Assembly: GCA_024226315.1 (NCBI GenBank)
Contig: JAAELT010000115.1
Location: forward strand, 124,001-188,000
Direction of reading: 5' to 3'
DNA: 64,000 nucleotides
Source: a bacterium
GTDB taxonomy: Bacteria > Acidobacteriota > Thermoanaerobaculia > Multivoradales > J023
Of the stretch, positions 46,349-54,468 are shown in pieces. The notes beneath the pieces were generated by a model that saw only the letters and a program-made list of their open reading frames with translations, was not told where the DNA came from and ran no database searches. The position numbers and the translations under genes are program-made. Every line of letters starts with the position of its first letter. The first letter of the stretch is position 1.

Positions 46349-49078
46349 AGCGGCCGCCGGCTGACTGCTCGGCCCCAGGTCTTTCGCGGGATGGAACTTC
46401 GTGCCGATGGCCGAGATGCCATGCAGGAAGCTGATGCCACCGACGGGTACCTCGGCCACCGCGTCCTCGGCATCGTCGGGAAAGGTGGGGGAGAACAAAC
46501 CAAAGTAGAGGCTGGGGCTCTCGAAGACGATCGTCAGGTCGCCGTCGGTGGTGGCGAGCAGGGCCTGCAGGACGTCCGCGTAGAAGCCTTCGAGCTTGGG
46601 CTCGTGGGGAGATGTCGTTGGCGTAGAGACGGCGCCCTTCTGCCACTGCCCGAACCTCGCGCCGGCCAAGCGATTGCGCCACACCCGGGCCGGGCCGCCC
46701 CCCAGCCAGCGGAAGCCCTCGACGTTTTCCCGTGGCAGGCCGAGGCTGACGCCTTTAAGCTCTCTCGTGCCGGTGGCTGGATAGTTGAATTCGAAGCGCA
46801 GCCATCCCGACGGGAAGAGCGTCCAGCGCACGCTCGACAGGCCCTTCCCGTAGCGGACCTCGACGTCGTAGGCATCGCCCTGCCGGCCATGGCGGACGTC
46901 GGCGACGGTGACCCGCCCGCCCGCGGTCGGCGTCGGCCCGCCATCGAACGAGACACGCCCGCCAGGATGCAAGAGCGCACGCAGATCACCAGTGGCCGGA
47001 TCGAGCTCGGCGCCGGTCGTGCCCGCCCGCAGGGTCAGCAGGCCGTTGGACTCGGTGGCCTCGATCCGTCCGGTCCCCGTCTCCAGGGTTTTCACGTCGG
47101 CTCGCAAGTCGCGGGTCGGGAGGACCCACGTCCACAGCTCGCGGCCCGCGGGATCGTAGGCGCTCCAGCGCACGGCGTCGGCCGCCCGCCAGTCGACCTC
47201 CACGGGCAGACGCAGCTCGACGCGGCCGCCGGGGGGAACTGCGGGGCCGTCCAGGAATCCTTCCAGCGTCCGGCGCGGGGAGCCCGCGCCGCCGAGGGGC
47301 GGCAGATCGATCAGCGCCCAACGGAAACGGCACTCCGAGAGGTCGGTGTGGTCGAAGCGGTTCTCGATCTCGATCGCGCCGTCGAAGCGCCGCTTTGCGA
47401 TCCGAACCGGCGAGAAGATCTCGCGCACCGCCCAGTAGTTTCCCGTCAGCTCGCGGTAGGGCCCGAGAACGCCGTCGGGTGCGTGGTTGCCGTCGGTGTC
47501 GAGCTCGCCGCCGCGATCGGTGCGCTCGATTGCTTCGTCGGCGAAGGACCACAGGAACAGGCCTCCAGCGCGCGGCGAGGCCCGCATCAGGCGCCAGTAG
47601 TCCTCGAGCCCGGCGCCCGAGCCGCCGTCGTAGAGGCCGTGCAGCAGCTCGGTGGGCATCACCACCGGCAGCTCTCCGAACAGCGAGCGCCAGCGGTTGC
47701 GCAGGCTCGCCGGGTCGAGCGAGCGCTCGAGCGCCGAGTAGGTCAGGTAGTGCTCGGCGTCGATGCCGCCGAAGAAATCATGGGGATGGAACACCGGGCG
47801 TTTCTGGAAGTCGTGGACGGCAAATTCGGCGTCGAGATCCGTGTTCCAGCCGCCCTCGTTGCCGTTCGCCCACAGCACCACCGACGGGTGGTGGGCGTCG
47901 CGCTCGACCATCTCGCGGACCAGCTGCCGGCCAACATCGGTACCGTAGGCGTCGTGCCAGCCGGCCAGCTCGTCGATCACGTAGATGCCAAGCTCGTCGC
48001 AGGCATCGAGGAAGGCGGGATCGGGCGGGTAGTGCGAGGTGCGCACCGCGTTCATGTTCAAGTCCTTGATCAGCTCGGCGTCGCGCCGGTCAATGTCGCG
48101 GTTCAGGGTGCGGCCGGAAGCTGGCCAGAAGGCGTGGCGGTTGACGCCCTTGAGCAGCACCCTGTTGCCGTTGACGAACAGGCCATCGGCGCGCACCTCG
48201 AAGGTGCGGAAGCCGAAGCGCAGCGTGTGGCGATGCAGTCTCAGGCCGTCGCGTTCGAGGTCGACGACCAGGCGATAGAGAGTCGGGCTCTCGGCGCTCC
48301 AGCGCCGTGGATTGTCGATGGTCGAACCGAAACTGGCTCCCGAGGAACCCGCGGTGACGTCGGCGATGAGCGGTTGGCCGACGGCGCCCCCGTCCATCGA
48401 TTCGACGCGGGCCGTGATCCGTGCCGGGCCGCTGAGCCCACGGAGGCGGACCGAGAGCACCAGAGCGCCGTCGTGGCGGGCGTCGACCGCCACATGGTCG
48501 ATCGACTCGGCGGGTCGCGCCTCCAGCCAGACCGGCCGGTAGATGCCGCCGAAGATCCAGTAGTCAGCCTCGCGCTCGGCCCGATTCACCGATCTGTCGG
48601 CCGAGTGCTTACGGACCGTCACTTCCAGCAGGTTCTCTTCGCCGAAGCGCAGCAGCCGGGTCACGTCGTAGCGGAAGCGGTAGAAGCCGCCGCGATGCGG
48701 CGGCCCGACTGTTTCGTCGTTGAGCCGTGCTTCGGTGTCGGTCATCACGCCCTCGAACACCAGGTCGACGGTGCGCCCGCGCCACTCGGCCGGCACGCCG
48801 AAGCGGTGGCGGTAGCGCCCCAGCTCGCGGCTCTGGTCGTCGTCGTGGCCGTAGTTGTAGGAGCCGAAGCCGTGCTGCTCCCATTGCGACGGCACCGCGA
48901 TCGTCGTCCACTCGCCGCTCCGCCTACCGTCGGTGACGAAGAGCTCCCAGTCCACGGTGTCGCCGTAGCCGCTGCCGGAGAGCATCAGGCGCTCAGTGTC
49001 CTGGGCGGCGGCCGGGGTGAGGCAGAGGAGACCAAGCACGGCGAACAGGAGCCCGCCTCGCTTTCGCGTCGATTTCAT
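46298..49078 (-). CDS. Secreted glycoside hydrolase family 2 protein
   Basis: 926 aa. Signal peptide about residues 1-26 (LLFAVLGLLCLTPAAAQ). An N-terminal jelly-roll sugar-binding domain, an immunoglobulin-like domain and a TIM barrel follow. Barrel landmarks are LNMNAVRTSHYPPDP, VVLWANGNEGGW (predicted acid/base E408) and LFLWSFADEAIER. GH2 enzymes include beta-galactosidases, beta-glucuronidases and beta-mannosidases; the specificity is not evident. The ATG at 49078 overlaps the kinase stop (ATGA), so it is the last gene of a coupled operon. Confidence 0.88.
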   Translation of the reverse strand: MKSTRKRGGLLFAVLGLLCLTPAAAQDTERLMLSGSGYGDTVDWELFVTDGRRSGEWTTIAVPSQWEQHGFGSYNYGHDDDQSRELGRYRHRFGVPAEWRGRTVDLVFEGVMTDTEARLNDETVGPPHRGGFYRFRYDVTRLLRFGEENLLEVTVRKHSADRSVNRAEREADYWIFGGIYRPVWLEARPAESIDHVAVDARHDGALVLSVRLRGLSGPARITARVESMDGGAVGQPLIADVTAGSSGASFGSTIDNPRRWSAESPTLYRLVVDLERDGLRLHRHTLRFGFRTFEVRADGLFVNGNRVLLKGVNRHAFWPASGRTLNRDIDRRDAELIKDLNMNAVRTSHYPPDPAFLDACDELGIYVIDELAGWHDAYGTDVGRQLVREMVERDAHHPSVVLWANGNEGGWNTDLDAEFAVHDFQKRPVFHPHDFFGGIDAEHYLTYSALERSLDPASLRNRWRSLFGELPVVMPTELLHGLYDGGSGAGLEDYWRLMRASPRAGGLFLWSFADEAIERTDRGGELDTDGNHAPDGVLGPYRELTGNYWAVREIFSPVRIAKRRFDGAIEIENRFDHTDLSECRFRWALIDLPPLGGAGSPRRTLEGFLDGPAVPPGGRVELRLPVEVDWRAADAVRWSAYDPAGRELWTWVLPTRDLRADVKTLETGTGRIEATESNGLLTLRAGTTGAELDPATGDLRALLHPGGRVSFDGGPTPTAGGRVTVADVRHGRQGDAYDVEVRYGKGLSSVRWTLFPSGWLRFEFNYPATGTRELKGVSLGLPRENVEGFRWLGGGPARVWRNRLAGARFGQWQKGAVSTPTTSPHEPKLEGFYADVLQALLATTDGDLTIVFESPSLYFGLFSPTFPDDAEDAVAEVPVGGISFLHGISAIGTKFHPAKDLGPSSQPAAASGLHRGAVWLRASPRR

Positions 49079-49980
49079 CGAGGCGATCCGAATTCGTCCC
49101 GGAGGCGCTGCCGTGCCGAGTCGGGGGTGGCGGCGAGAAGGCCATCGGCGCCCTCGCCCTCGAGCGCGAAGGCGGCGGAGACGACGCCACGCTCCAGTGC
49201 GCGCGGCAGGGGATCGCCGAGCAGGCGGCCGGCCAGCACCCCGCCGGCGAAGGCGTCGCCGGCGCCGGTGGGATCGATCACCGTCCCGACCCGGGCCGGC
49301 CACTCCAGGAGGCTTCCGGTTTCGTGGTCGTACGCGATGCCTCCTCGGGCGGCGCGCTTGTAGAAGATCCGATGCGGTCGGTCACTGCAGAGCTCCGCAA
49401 GGACCGGTTCTGGATCGTCGAGGCCGCCGGGGACCAGCATTTCGTCTTCGCTGAGCAGGAAGTCGTCGACCCCGGCCAGCAGCTCTTTCCAGGTGCCGAG
49501 GTTCGTAGCCGTCAGCAGCTCATACGGGTCGACCGAAACGCTGACGCCGCGATGAGCCGCCAGCGCTTCGATCAGCTCACGCTGGACGTCGAAGGGCATG
49601 GGAGCGAGGTGGTAGGCGCGTGCCCGCGGTCCGGCGTCGAGATCGGCGGCGGTGGGCGAAACCTCGGCGTGCGTCGGACCGTCGAGCCGGTGGACGACGT
49701 GGCGCCGCCGGCCCTCGTAGAGCAGCCAGGTGCGCAGCCCCGGCCGGTCGAGGCGCCGGACGCCCGAGAGGTCGATGCCGCGGGCCGCCAGGTCGTCGAG
49801 CATGCGGGTGGGATAGTCGTCGCCCACCACCGAGAAGATCCCTACCTCGACGCCCCACAGCCGGGCGCCGAGTGCAGCGTAGAGGACCGCGCCGCCGGGC
49901 TGTGCCATACGGGTGCGCCCGTCTTCGTAGACGATGTCGTCCACCAGCAGGTTGCCGAGGACGGCCAGGTCGAGAGTCAC
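49075..49980 (-). CDS. PfkB family carbohydrate/nucleoside kinase
   Basis: 301 aa. Ribokinase-type fold with N-terminal LDLAVLGNLLVDDIVYEDGR, the GG motif QPGGAVLYAALGARLWG and the C-terminal signature DPTGAGDAFAGGVLAG, containing the anion hole and catalytic Asp. The start is GTG at 49980, overlapping the BtpA-family stop as GTGA. The open frame extends upstream but that part is low-complexity. Probably phosphorylates a product released by the downstream glycoside hydrolase; the substrate is not identified. Confidence 0.88.
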   Translation of the reverse strand: MTLDLAVLGNLLVDDIVYEDGRTRMAQPGGAVLYAALGARLWGVEVGIFSVVGDDYPTRMLDDLAARGIDLSGVRRLDRPGLRTWLLYEGRRRHVVHRLDGPTHAEVSPTAADLDAGPRARAYHLAPMPFDVQRELIEALAAHRGVSVSVDPYELLTATNLGTWKELLAGVDDFLLSEDEMLVPGGLDDPEPVLAELCSDRPHRIFYKRAARGGIAYDHETGSLLEWPARVGTVIDPTGAGDAFAGGVLAGRLLGDPLPRALERGVVSAAFALEGEGADGLLAATPDSARQRLRDEFGSPR

Positions 49981-50828
49981 GGTGGAGCTGTGTCTTCCGG
50001 CGGAACGGTGTCCGGCGGCGGCAGCGCCGCGAAGGCGTGGGCCAGCGCCGCCGCCCGCGCCGGGTCGAGCGGGCTCGACCACCGTCCGTCGCACTTCACC
50101 GACGACCCGACGATCAGCGCGTCGGCGTCAGCGAACTGGTGAAGGTTGCCGACGTCGACGCCCGAGCCGACAAGCGTCGGCACTCCGACCGCGTCGCGCA
50201 CCGCCCGCACCTCCTCGGCCCGCGCCGCGCGCCCGGTCGCCGGTCCGGTAACGATCACGCCGTCCGCGAGGAAAAACTCGGCGGCGCGGGCGGTCTCGAC
50301 CAGGTCGATGTCGGCGGTCACCGCGTGCGCGGAGTGTTTCTTCTTGACGTCGGCGAAGACGCGCACGGCGTCGGCGCCGATCGCCCGCCGGTAGCGCAAC
50401 AGCTCGCCGGCGCTCGACTCGATCAGGCCCTCGTCGGCGACGTGGGCGAAGACGAAGCCCTCGACCCGCACGAACGCCGCCTCGCACGCCTGTGCTACCG
50501 CCAGCGCCTCGCGGTTGGCGCCGGCCAGCACCTGCACGCCGAGCGGCAGCTCGGCGGCGCGCCGCACCTCGTGCCCCACGGCCGTCATCGCGGCGGTGAT
50601 CTCCGGCCCCACCGTGCCCTTCAGATACGGGCGATCGTGCATGTTCTCGATCGCCAGGCCATGGAAGCCCGCCTCCCGGTACTGGCGCGCCTCTCCCGCC
50701 GCCTGCTCCACGATCTCCCCGATCCGCAGCCGGGACCGCGCCGTGCCGGGGAGCGCCTGCACGTGGATCATGCCGATCAGCGCGCGAGGCACCCCGAAGA
50801 TGTCGTCGATGATTCCCTGGCGATCCAC
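49977..50828 (-). CDS. BtpA/SgcQ family protein
   Basis: 283 aa TIM-barrel-like protein. GMIHVQALPGT near the N-terminus, AGFHGLAIENMHDRPY and the C-terminal ADALIVGSSVKCDGRW are typical of the BtpA/SgcQ family. SgcQ-type proteins occur in sugar-catabolic operons, whereas cyanobacterial BtpA affects photosystem I; with a PfkB kinase and GH2 the sugar role is favoured. It leads a three-gene coupled operon. There are 21 bp between vapC and this gene. Confidence 0.85.
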   Translation of the reverse strand: MDRQGIIDDIFGVPRALIGMIHVQALPGTARSRLRIGEIVEQAAGEARQYREAGFHGLAIENMHDRPYLKGTVGPEITAAMTAVGHEVRRAAELPLGVQVLAGANREALAVAQACEAAFVRVEGFVFAHVADEGLIESSAGELLRYRRAIGADAVRVFADVKKKHSAHAVTADIDLVETARAAEFFLADGVIVTGPATGRAARAEEVRAVRDAVGVPTLVGSGVDVGNLHQFADADALIVGSSVKCDGRWSSPLDPARAAALAHAFAALPPPDTVPPEDTAPP

Positions 50829-50849
50829 GTGTCTTCCGATCAGCTCAGA

Positions 50850-51230
50850 TCACAGCCGATAGGGGACGGTGACGAAGCCGAAGCGATCCGGGTCGAAGTC
50901 CCGGGTATTGCGCGTCACGAGACTCAGACCATGATGTCGAGCGACCGCCGCCTGTAGAGCGTCGGGCAGCTTCCACCGATAGTCGCGCCGCAGGCGAGCC
51001 GCCAGATCCGCGACCGGAGCCTCGATCGGCAGGTTGGGGAAACGATCGAGCAGACCGGCCACCATGGCACTGGTCTCGGTATCGAAACCGGTCAGGAGCT
51101 CCGCCCGAGTGATCACGGACAGGGCTAGCTCGGAGCGGTGGTCGACAATGAAGCGCGTCGCCTGATCGATACCGTTGAAGTGGTCGATCAGAATCACGGA
51201 ATCGGCCAGATACCTCAGCGGTCGTCCCAT
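50850..51230 (-). CDS. vapC: VapC-type PIN-domain toxin
   Basis: 126-aa ribonuclease toxin. The acidic PIN residues are in place: YLADSVILIDHF (first Asp), ITRAELLTG (Glu), KLPDALQAA (Asp) and NTRDFD (last Asp). It overlaps the 3' end of the antitoxin gene by 16 bp, as usual for coupled TA modules. VapC toxins usually cleave tRNA or 23S rRNA. Confidence 0.93.
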   Translation of the reverse strand: MGRPLRYLADSVILIDHFNGIDQATRFIVDHRSELALSVITRAELLTGFDTETSAMVAGLLDRFPNLPIEAPVADLAARLRRDYRWKLPDALQAAVARHHGLSLVTRNTRDFDPDRFGFVTVPYRL

Positions 51231-51454
51231 TCCCCGCGGATCTCGTTCTGGAAAGCCAGGCCGTCTCCCTCCGTCCAGATCCCGGAGGTATCCGTGAGCA
51301 GCTGCTCCAGTGGGCGCTCTTCGCGCTCAACCACTTCTCGATACCGTCGTACGGCGCGACGGACGAGCTCGGCCATCGAGACCTGTTCTTCCTCGGCCTG
51401 GCGATCGAGCCAGACCTTGTCTTCTTCCTGGAGACCGATGACTGTGCGTACCAT
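51215..51454 (-). CDS. vapB: VapB-type ribbon-helix-helix antitoxin
   Basis: 79 aa. The N-terminal 45 residues (VRTVIGLQEEDKVWLDRQA, MAELVRRAVRRYREV) fit a CopG/RHH DNA-binding fold. The acidic C-terminus would wrap the toxin. It is first in the operon with an upstream palindrome. Together with vapC it forms a complete type II toxin-antitoxin pair. Confidence 0.9.
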   Translation of the reverse strand: MVRTVIGLQEEDKVWLDRQAEEEQVSMAELVRRAVRRYREVVEREERPLEQLLTDTSGIWTEGDGLAFQNEIRGEWDDR

Positions 51455-51469
51455 GAGATCTCGCCTCGC

Positions 51470-51494
51470 GATATCACCTGCTGAGAATGATATC
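51470..51494. promoter_or_regulatory. Putative VapBC operator (7-bp inverted repeat)
   Basis: GATATCA (51470-51476) and TGATATC (51488-51494) are exact complements with an 11-bp spacer, 16 bp upstream of the vapB start codon. The geometry suits autoregulation by a ribbon-helix-helix antitoxin dimer pair. Confidence 0.55.
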
Positions 51495-51542
51495 AGTCTC
51501 GAGGGGGAAAACGCCAGTCCTCAGGGGTGGGACCGGTGACCG

Positions 51543-51752
51543 CTTCGGTGCGGGTCATTGGCCACGGGCCTCACGACGCGGTCATCGGGCCAGGGGTCAT
51601 TGGCCAAGAGCTTTCGGACCAGGTCATCGAGCCAGGGGTCATTGGCCAAGAGCCTTCGGACCAGGTTATCGGGCCAGGGGTCATTGGCCGAGAGCTTTCG
51701 GACCAGGTCATCGAGCCAGCTGCCATTGGCCGAGAGCTTTCATCCCGGCTCC
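51543..51752. repeat. 42-bp tandem repeat, five units
   Basis: The anchor TCATTGGCC recurs at 51555, 51597, 51639, 51681 and (as CCATTGGCC) 51723, at exactly 42-bp steps. The middle three units differ at only a few positions; the outer ones are more diverged. Read as protein it gives an Arg/Gly/His-rich peptide with no start context, so I treat it as non-coding. The unit can be aligned, in inverse orientation and with gaps, to the 42-43-bp units at 16708-17110. Confidence 0.85.
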
Positions 51753-52567
51753 CGCGCCGATTTCCCGCCGTTCGAGGGTTTCCAGCGTCGCTGAGCGGCT
51801 TCGTCGGCGTCCAGAGCCTTTCCCGCGTCCCCGCGTCGAATCTCTCGCCGACCGGCCGCGTCCATTCCGGCCTGAGCGGGATTTTTCCACGATCCCCGGC
51901 GTTCGGAGAAGCAGAAGGGGAATTCGTGATCGTGGGAGGTGCCTGAGCTTCGCTTAAAGTTCATCGATGCCCACGGCCCTCATGACCTGGTGATCTGGCA
52001 GAGGTGTCTCGCGAGAGATCGGCGGGCTGTACGGCTGGCGGAGGCGTCTCCCGGCGAGGTGACGAACCGCCCGACAGTCAACCCGGTGCCAAGAAAACCC
52101 ACCTGGGTTCCCGCGGTACGCGGCTCTTGCTGGAGCCGCAGCCGGATTTGCAGCCGTCAGAGCGTTCCATCGACGTCTGGGACCTGGATGCCATAGCCAA
52201 CCTTGAACAGCAGGCCCGGTCGCCAGAGCCACCGTCTCCCGGACCCGGGGGACGTGGTAAGCTCTCCACGCGTTATGCGGACCCGTGGCTATGCGAATAA
52301 ACAACGGCACCGTAGCCGGCACGTGGAGAGAGCTCCACGCTCACAAGCACTTACGCCAGGTCGAATTCCGGCAGACCACGTGTTACGCGGACACCGCGGT
52401 GACGCGTTTGTCGCCTGCGGGCGTCTTCGGAACATCTCGGCCCGGGCTCGATCACGTTACACGGACACACGGCGCCGCGTTCGGCACCGCCGCAAATCCG
52501 GGGCAGACCCGCTCAAATGCCCTATTCTCAGACTCTTGGGACCTCCGGCGGCTGCCTGGACTCTCTT
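51753..52567. other. Gene-poor stretch with GTTAyrCGGAC repeats
   Basis: I find no convincing gene here. The first 150 bp are GC-rich and may be decayed 42-bp units. A 15-base pattern GTTA(T/C)(G/A)CGGAC(A/C)C occurs at 52272, 52382, 52456 and again at 52568, with spacing 110, 74 and 112 bp. A perfect hairpin CGTGGAG...CTCCACG lies near 52321-52339. The GTTA cores resemble the 3' ends of the attC sites downstream, so this could be the decayed start of the cassette array. Confidence 0.4.
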
Positions 52568-52643
52568 GTTACACGGACCCGTAGAATAATTGGTTGGAGC
52601 TGAGTTGTACTGTTCGGCGGCCTCCAGACAATAAGTGATTGAC

Positions 52644-54380
52644 ATGATCGACGGAGTTGGCATCTCTAGCTACAGAAGCTTCGGCCCGGAAGTGCAGCTT
52701 CTTGGGCCGTTGCGGAAGATAAATCTGATCGTTGGCCCGAACAACTCGGGCAAATCGAACGTCTTGCGTTTTTTGGCCCATCACTACGAGAAGCTCGTTG
52801 AGGTGATTAGGCGTAATGGGAACTATTCAGGATTCAAAGAACTTGACGAGCATCTTGGGGACCGCGCTCGCAGCCAAGAGTTTTGGCTTGGGATCGATTT
52901 AAACGGAGAACGCTTCCCTGCTTGGTTTGATGGCATAAAGGAACAGCTGGGGCACGATCCGCATTCCGTGTCTAACTTCGAGAAGGTTCTCAACTCGGAG
53001 CTCCTTTGCCGCGGTACCGGCGTGGCCTGGTTTCAATACGAGGCTCCCCCTGGCTCACAATGGGATCTATCAGAGAGCTTCGCTACAGAAACTGCGACGC
53101 TGCTCCACCCTAGCGACTGGCATGAACTTAAGTCGAGGTTGCTCAGCGGTGGCTTCTCAGACTTAACGCAGATAGTGCTAGCTCTCCTCAGAAACCTGAG
53201 TCCAGCTCAACAGCAACCCACTTCGAAAGTCGCATTTGTTCCCGCGATCAGGGAAGTCACGAATAAGAACTCGACTGAAGACTCCGACCTTGGAGGACCG
53301 GGCCTGATTCAGCGCTTGGCGAGATTTCAGAATCCCGATCATGCCCAACAGGATCTAAAGGCGAAGTTCGAAACGATTAACGAGCTGCTAAGGTCAGTTA
53401 CCGGATCGGACAGCGCGAGCCTCGAGATACCGTTTGAGAGAGACACCATCCTCGTCCACATGGATGGCAAGACCCTTCCGCTGCAAGCATTAGGAACAGG
53501 AGTCCACGAGGTAATCATCATAGCCTCTGCCTCAACTGTAATCAACAACCAAGCCTTGTGCATTGAGGAGCCGGAGATTCATCTCCACCCGCTGCTTCAG
53601 CGGAAACTCATTAGGCATTTAGAGGACAAGACAGACAATCAGTATTTTTTTGCCACTCACTCGGCTCATCTGCTGGACCATCCTGGATCGAGCATCTTCC
53701 ATGTTCACCTCTCGGGCAAGGCTTCCGAGATAGATTACGTCGATAGTTCCAGAGGAAGATTCGAAGTCTGTCACGACTTGGGCTACAGAGCGTCGGACCT
53801 TTTGCAGACGAATTGCATAATCTGGGTTGAGGGGCCATCTGATAGGATCTATCTCAATCACTGGATACGTACGTTGTCTCCGAATTTTTTAGAAGGTACG
53901 CACTACTCAATCATGTTTTACGGTGGACGCTTGCTTTCGCACTTGTCTGCTGCTGATGCGGAGGTTGAGGAGTTTATCGCGCTACGGCGTCTCAACAGGT
54001 GGATGGCGATGGTGATAGACAGCGACAGAACCAAGCCCGGGGAACACTTGAACTCCACCAAACAAAGAGTCAGAGCTGAGTTCGAGAGCGATCCGGGGTT
54101 TGTATGGATAACGAAGGGGCGGGAGATTGAGAATTATATTGACGCCGAGGTCCTTGAACAGTCACTTAGAGCTGTCCACAGGGATGTTTCCCGCGTTCCC
54201 AGGGCTGGCGTCAACGACAAGGCCCTCAAGTTTTTTAACAGCTCTAATCAACCCAGGACTGCTGATAAGGTCAAGGTCGCCAAGATCGTGACGGATTCGG
54301 ATGCGAATCTCTTAGTTCTAGATCTCCGACAAAGAGTGAAACAGATCGTTACTTTCATTAAACTGGCGAATCACGAATGA
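52644..54380 (+). CDS. OLD-family ATP-dependent nuclease (AAA/ABC ATPase plus TOPRIM)
   Basis: 578 aa from the ATG at 52644 (a GTG lies at 52635). Walker A is GPNNSGKS at 31-38. The signature-like QALGTGVHEVIIIA, Walker B ALCIEEPEIHLHP (around 304-316) and the H-switch FFATHSAHLLD complete an ABC-type ATPase. A TOPRIM nuclease domain follows (IWVEGPSDRIYL near 395, AMVIDSD near 458, then a late ENYIDAEVLE). Overcoming-lysogenization-defect enzymes and GajA of Gabija share this layout. No GajB helicase or reverse transcriptase is next to it, so it is a stand-alone OLD nuclease, probably phage-defensive. First identified cargo gene of the cassette array. Confidence 0.85.
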   Translation: MIDGVGISSYRSFGPEVQLLGPLRKINLIVGPNNSGKSNVLRFLAHHYEKLVEVIRRNGNYSGFKELDEHLGDRARSQEFWLGIDLNGERFPAWFDGIKEQLGHDPHSVSNFEKVLNSELLCRGTGVAWFQYEAPPGSQWDLSESFATETATLLHPSDWHELKSRLLSGGFSDLTQIVLALLRNLSPAQQQPTSKVAFVPAIREVTNKNSTEDSDLGGPGLIQRLARFQNPDHAQQDLKAKFETINELLRSVTGSDSASLEIPFERDTILVHMDGKTLPLQALGTGVHEVIIIASASTVINNQALCIEEPEIHLHPLLQRKLIRHLEDKTDNQYFFATHSAHLLDHPGSSIFHVHLSGKASEIDYVDSSRGRFEVCHDLGYRASDLLQTNCIIWVEGPSDRIYLNHWIRTLSPNFLEGTHYSIMFYGGRLLSHLSAADAEVEEFIALRRLNRWMAMVIDSDRTKPGEHLNSTKQRVRAEFESDPGFVWITKGREIENYIDAEVLEQSLRAVHRDVSRVPRAGVNDKALKFFNSSNQPRTADKVKVAKIVTDSDANLLVLDLRQRVKQIVTFIKLANHE

Positions 54381-54399
54381 GTAATGCAGGGTCGCCAGC

Positions 54400-54453
54400 G
54401 CCGAACCTGAGGCTCGAGCGGGCGGGAACCGCCGCTCAGCCATTGCGTTAGCT
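54400..54453 (+). other. attC-like site 1
   Basis: A 5' core-like GCCGAAC (54400-54406) and 3' core GTTAGCT (54447-54453) flank a long stem: GGCT-GAGCGG-CGG pairs with CCG-CCGCTC-AGCC around GAA, with two unpaired bases on one side only. Extrahelical bases on one strand are typical of attC. It lies between the OLD and TIR genes. Confidence 0.6.
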
Positions 54454-54468
54454 GGCACTTGAAGTCTC

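Noticed and set aside
51543..51752. Regular repeats as a CRISPR array
   Set aside because: The whole 42-bp unit is repeated without unique spacers, and no cas genes are present.
51972..52001. Peptide HGPHDLVIWQ as a remnant of a four-helix-bundle (S23-like) protein gene
   Set aside because: The similarity covers about ten residues only; the rest of the frame has no match and would need several frameshifts.
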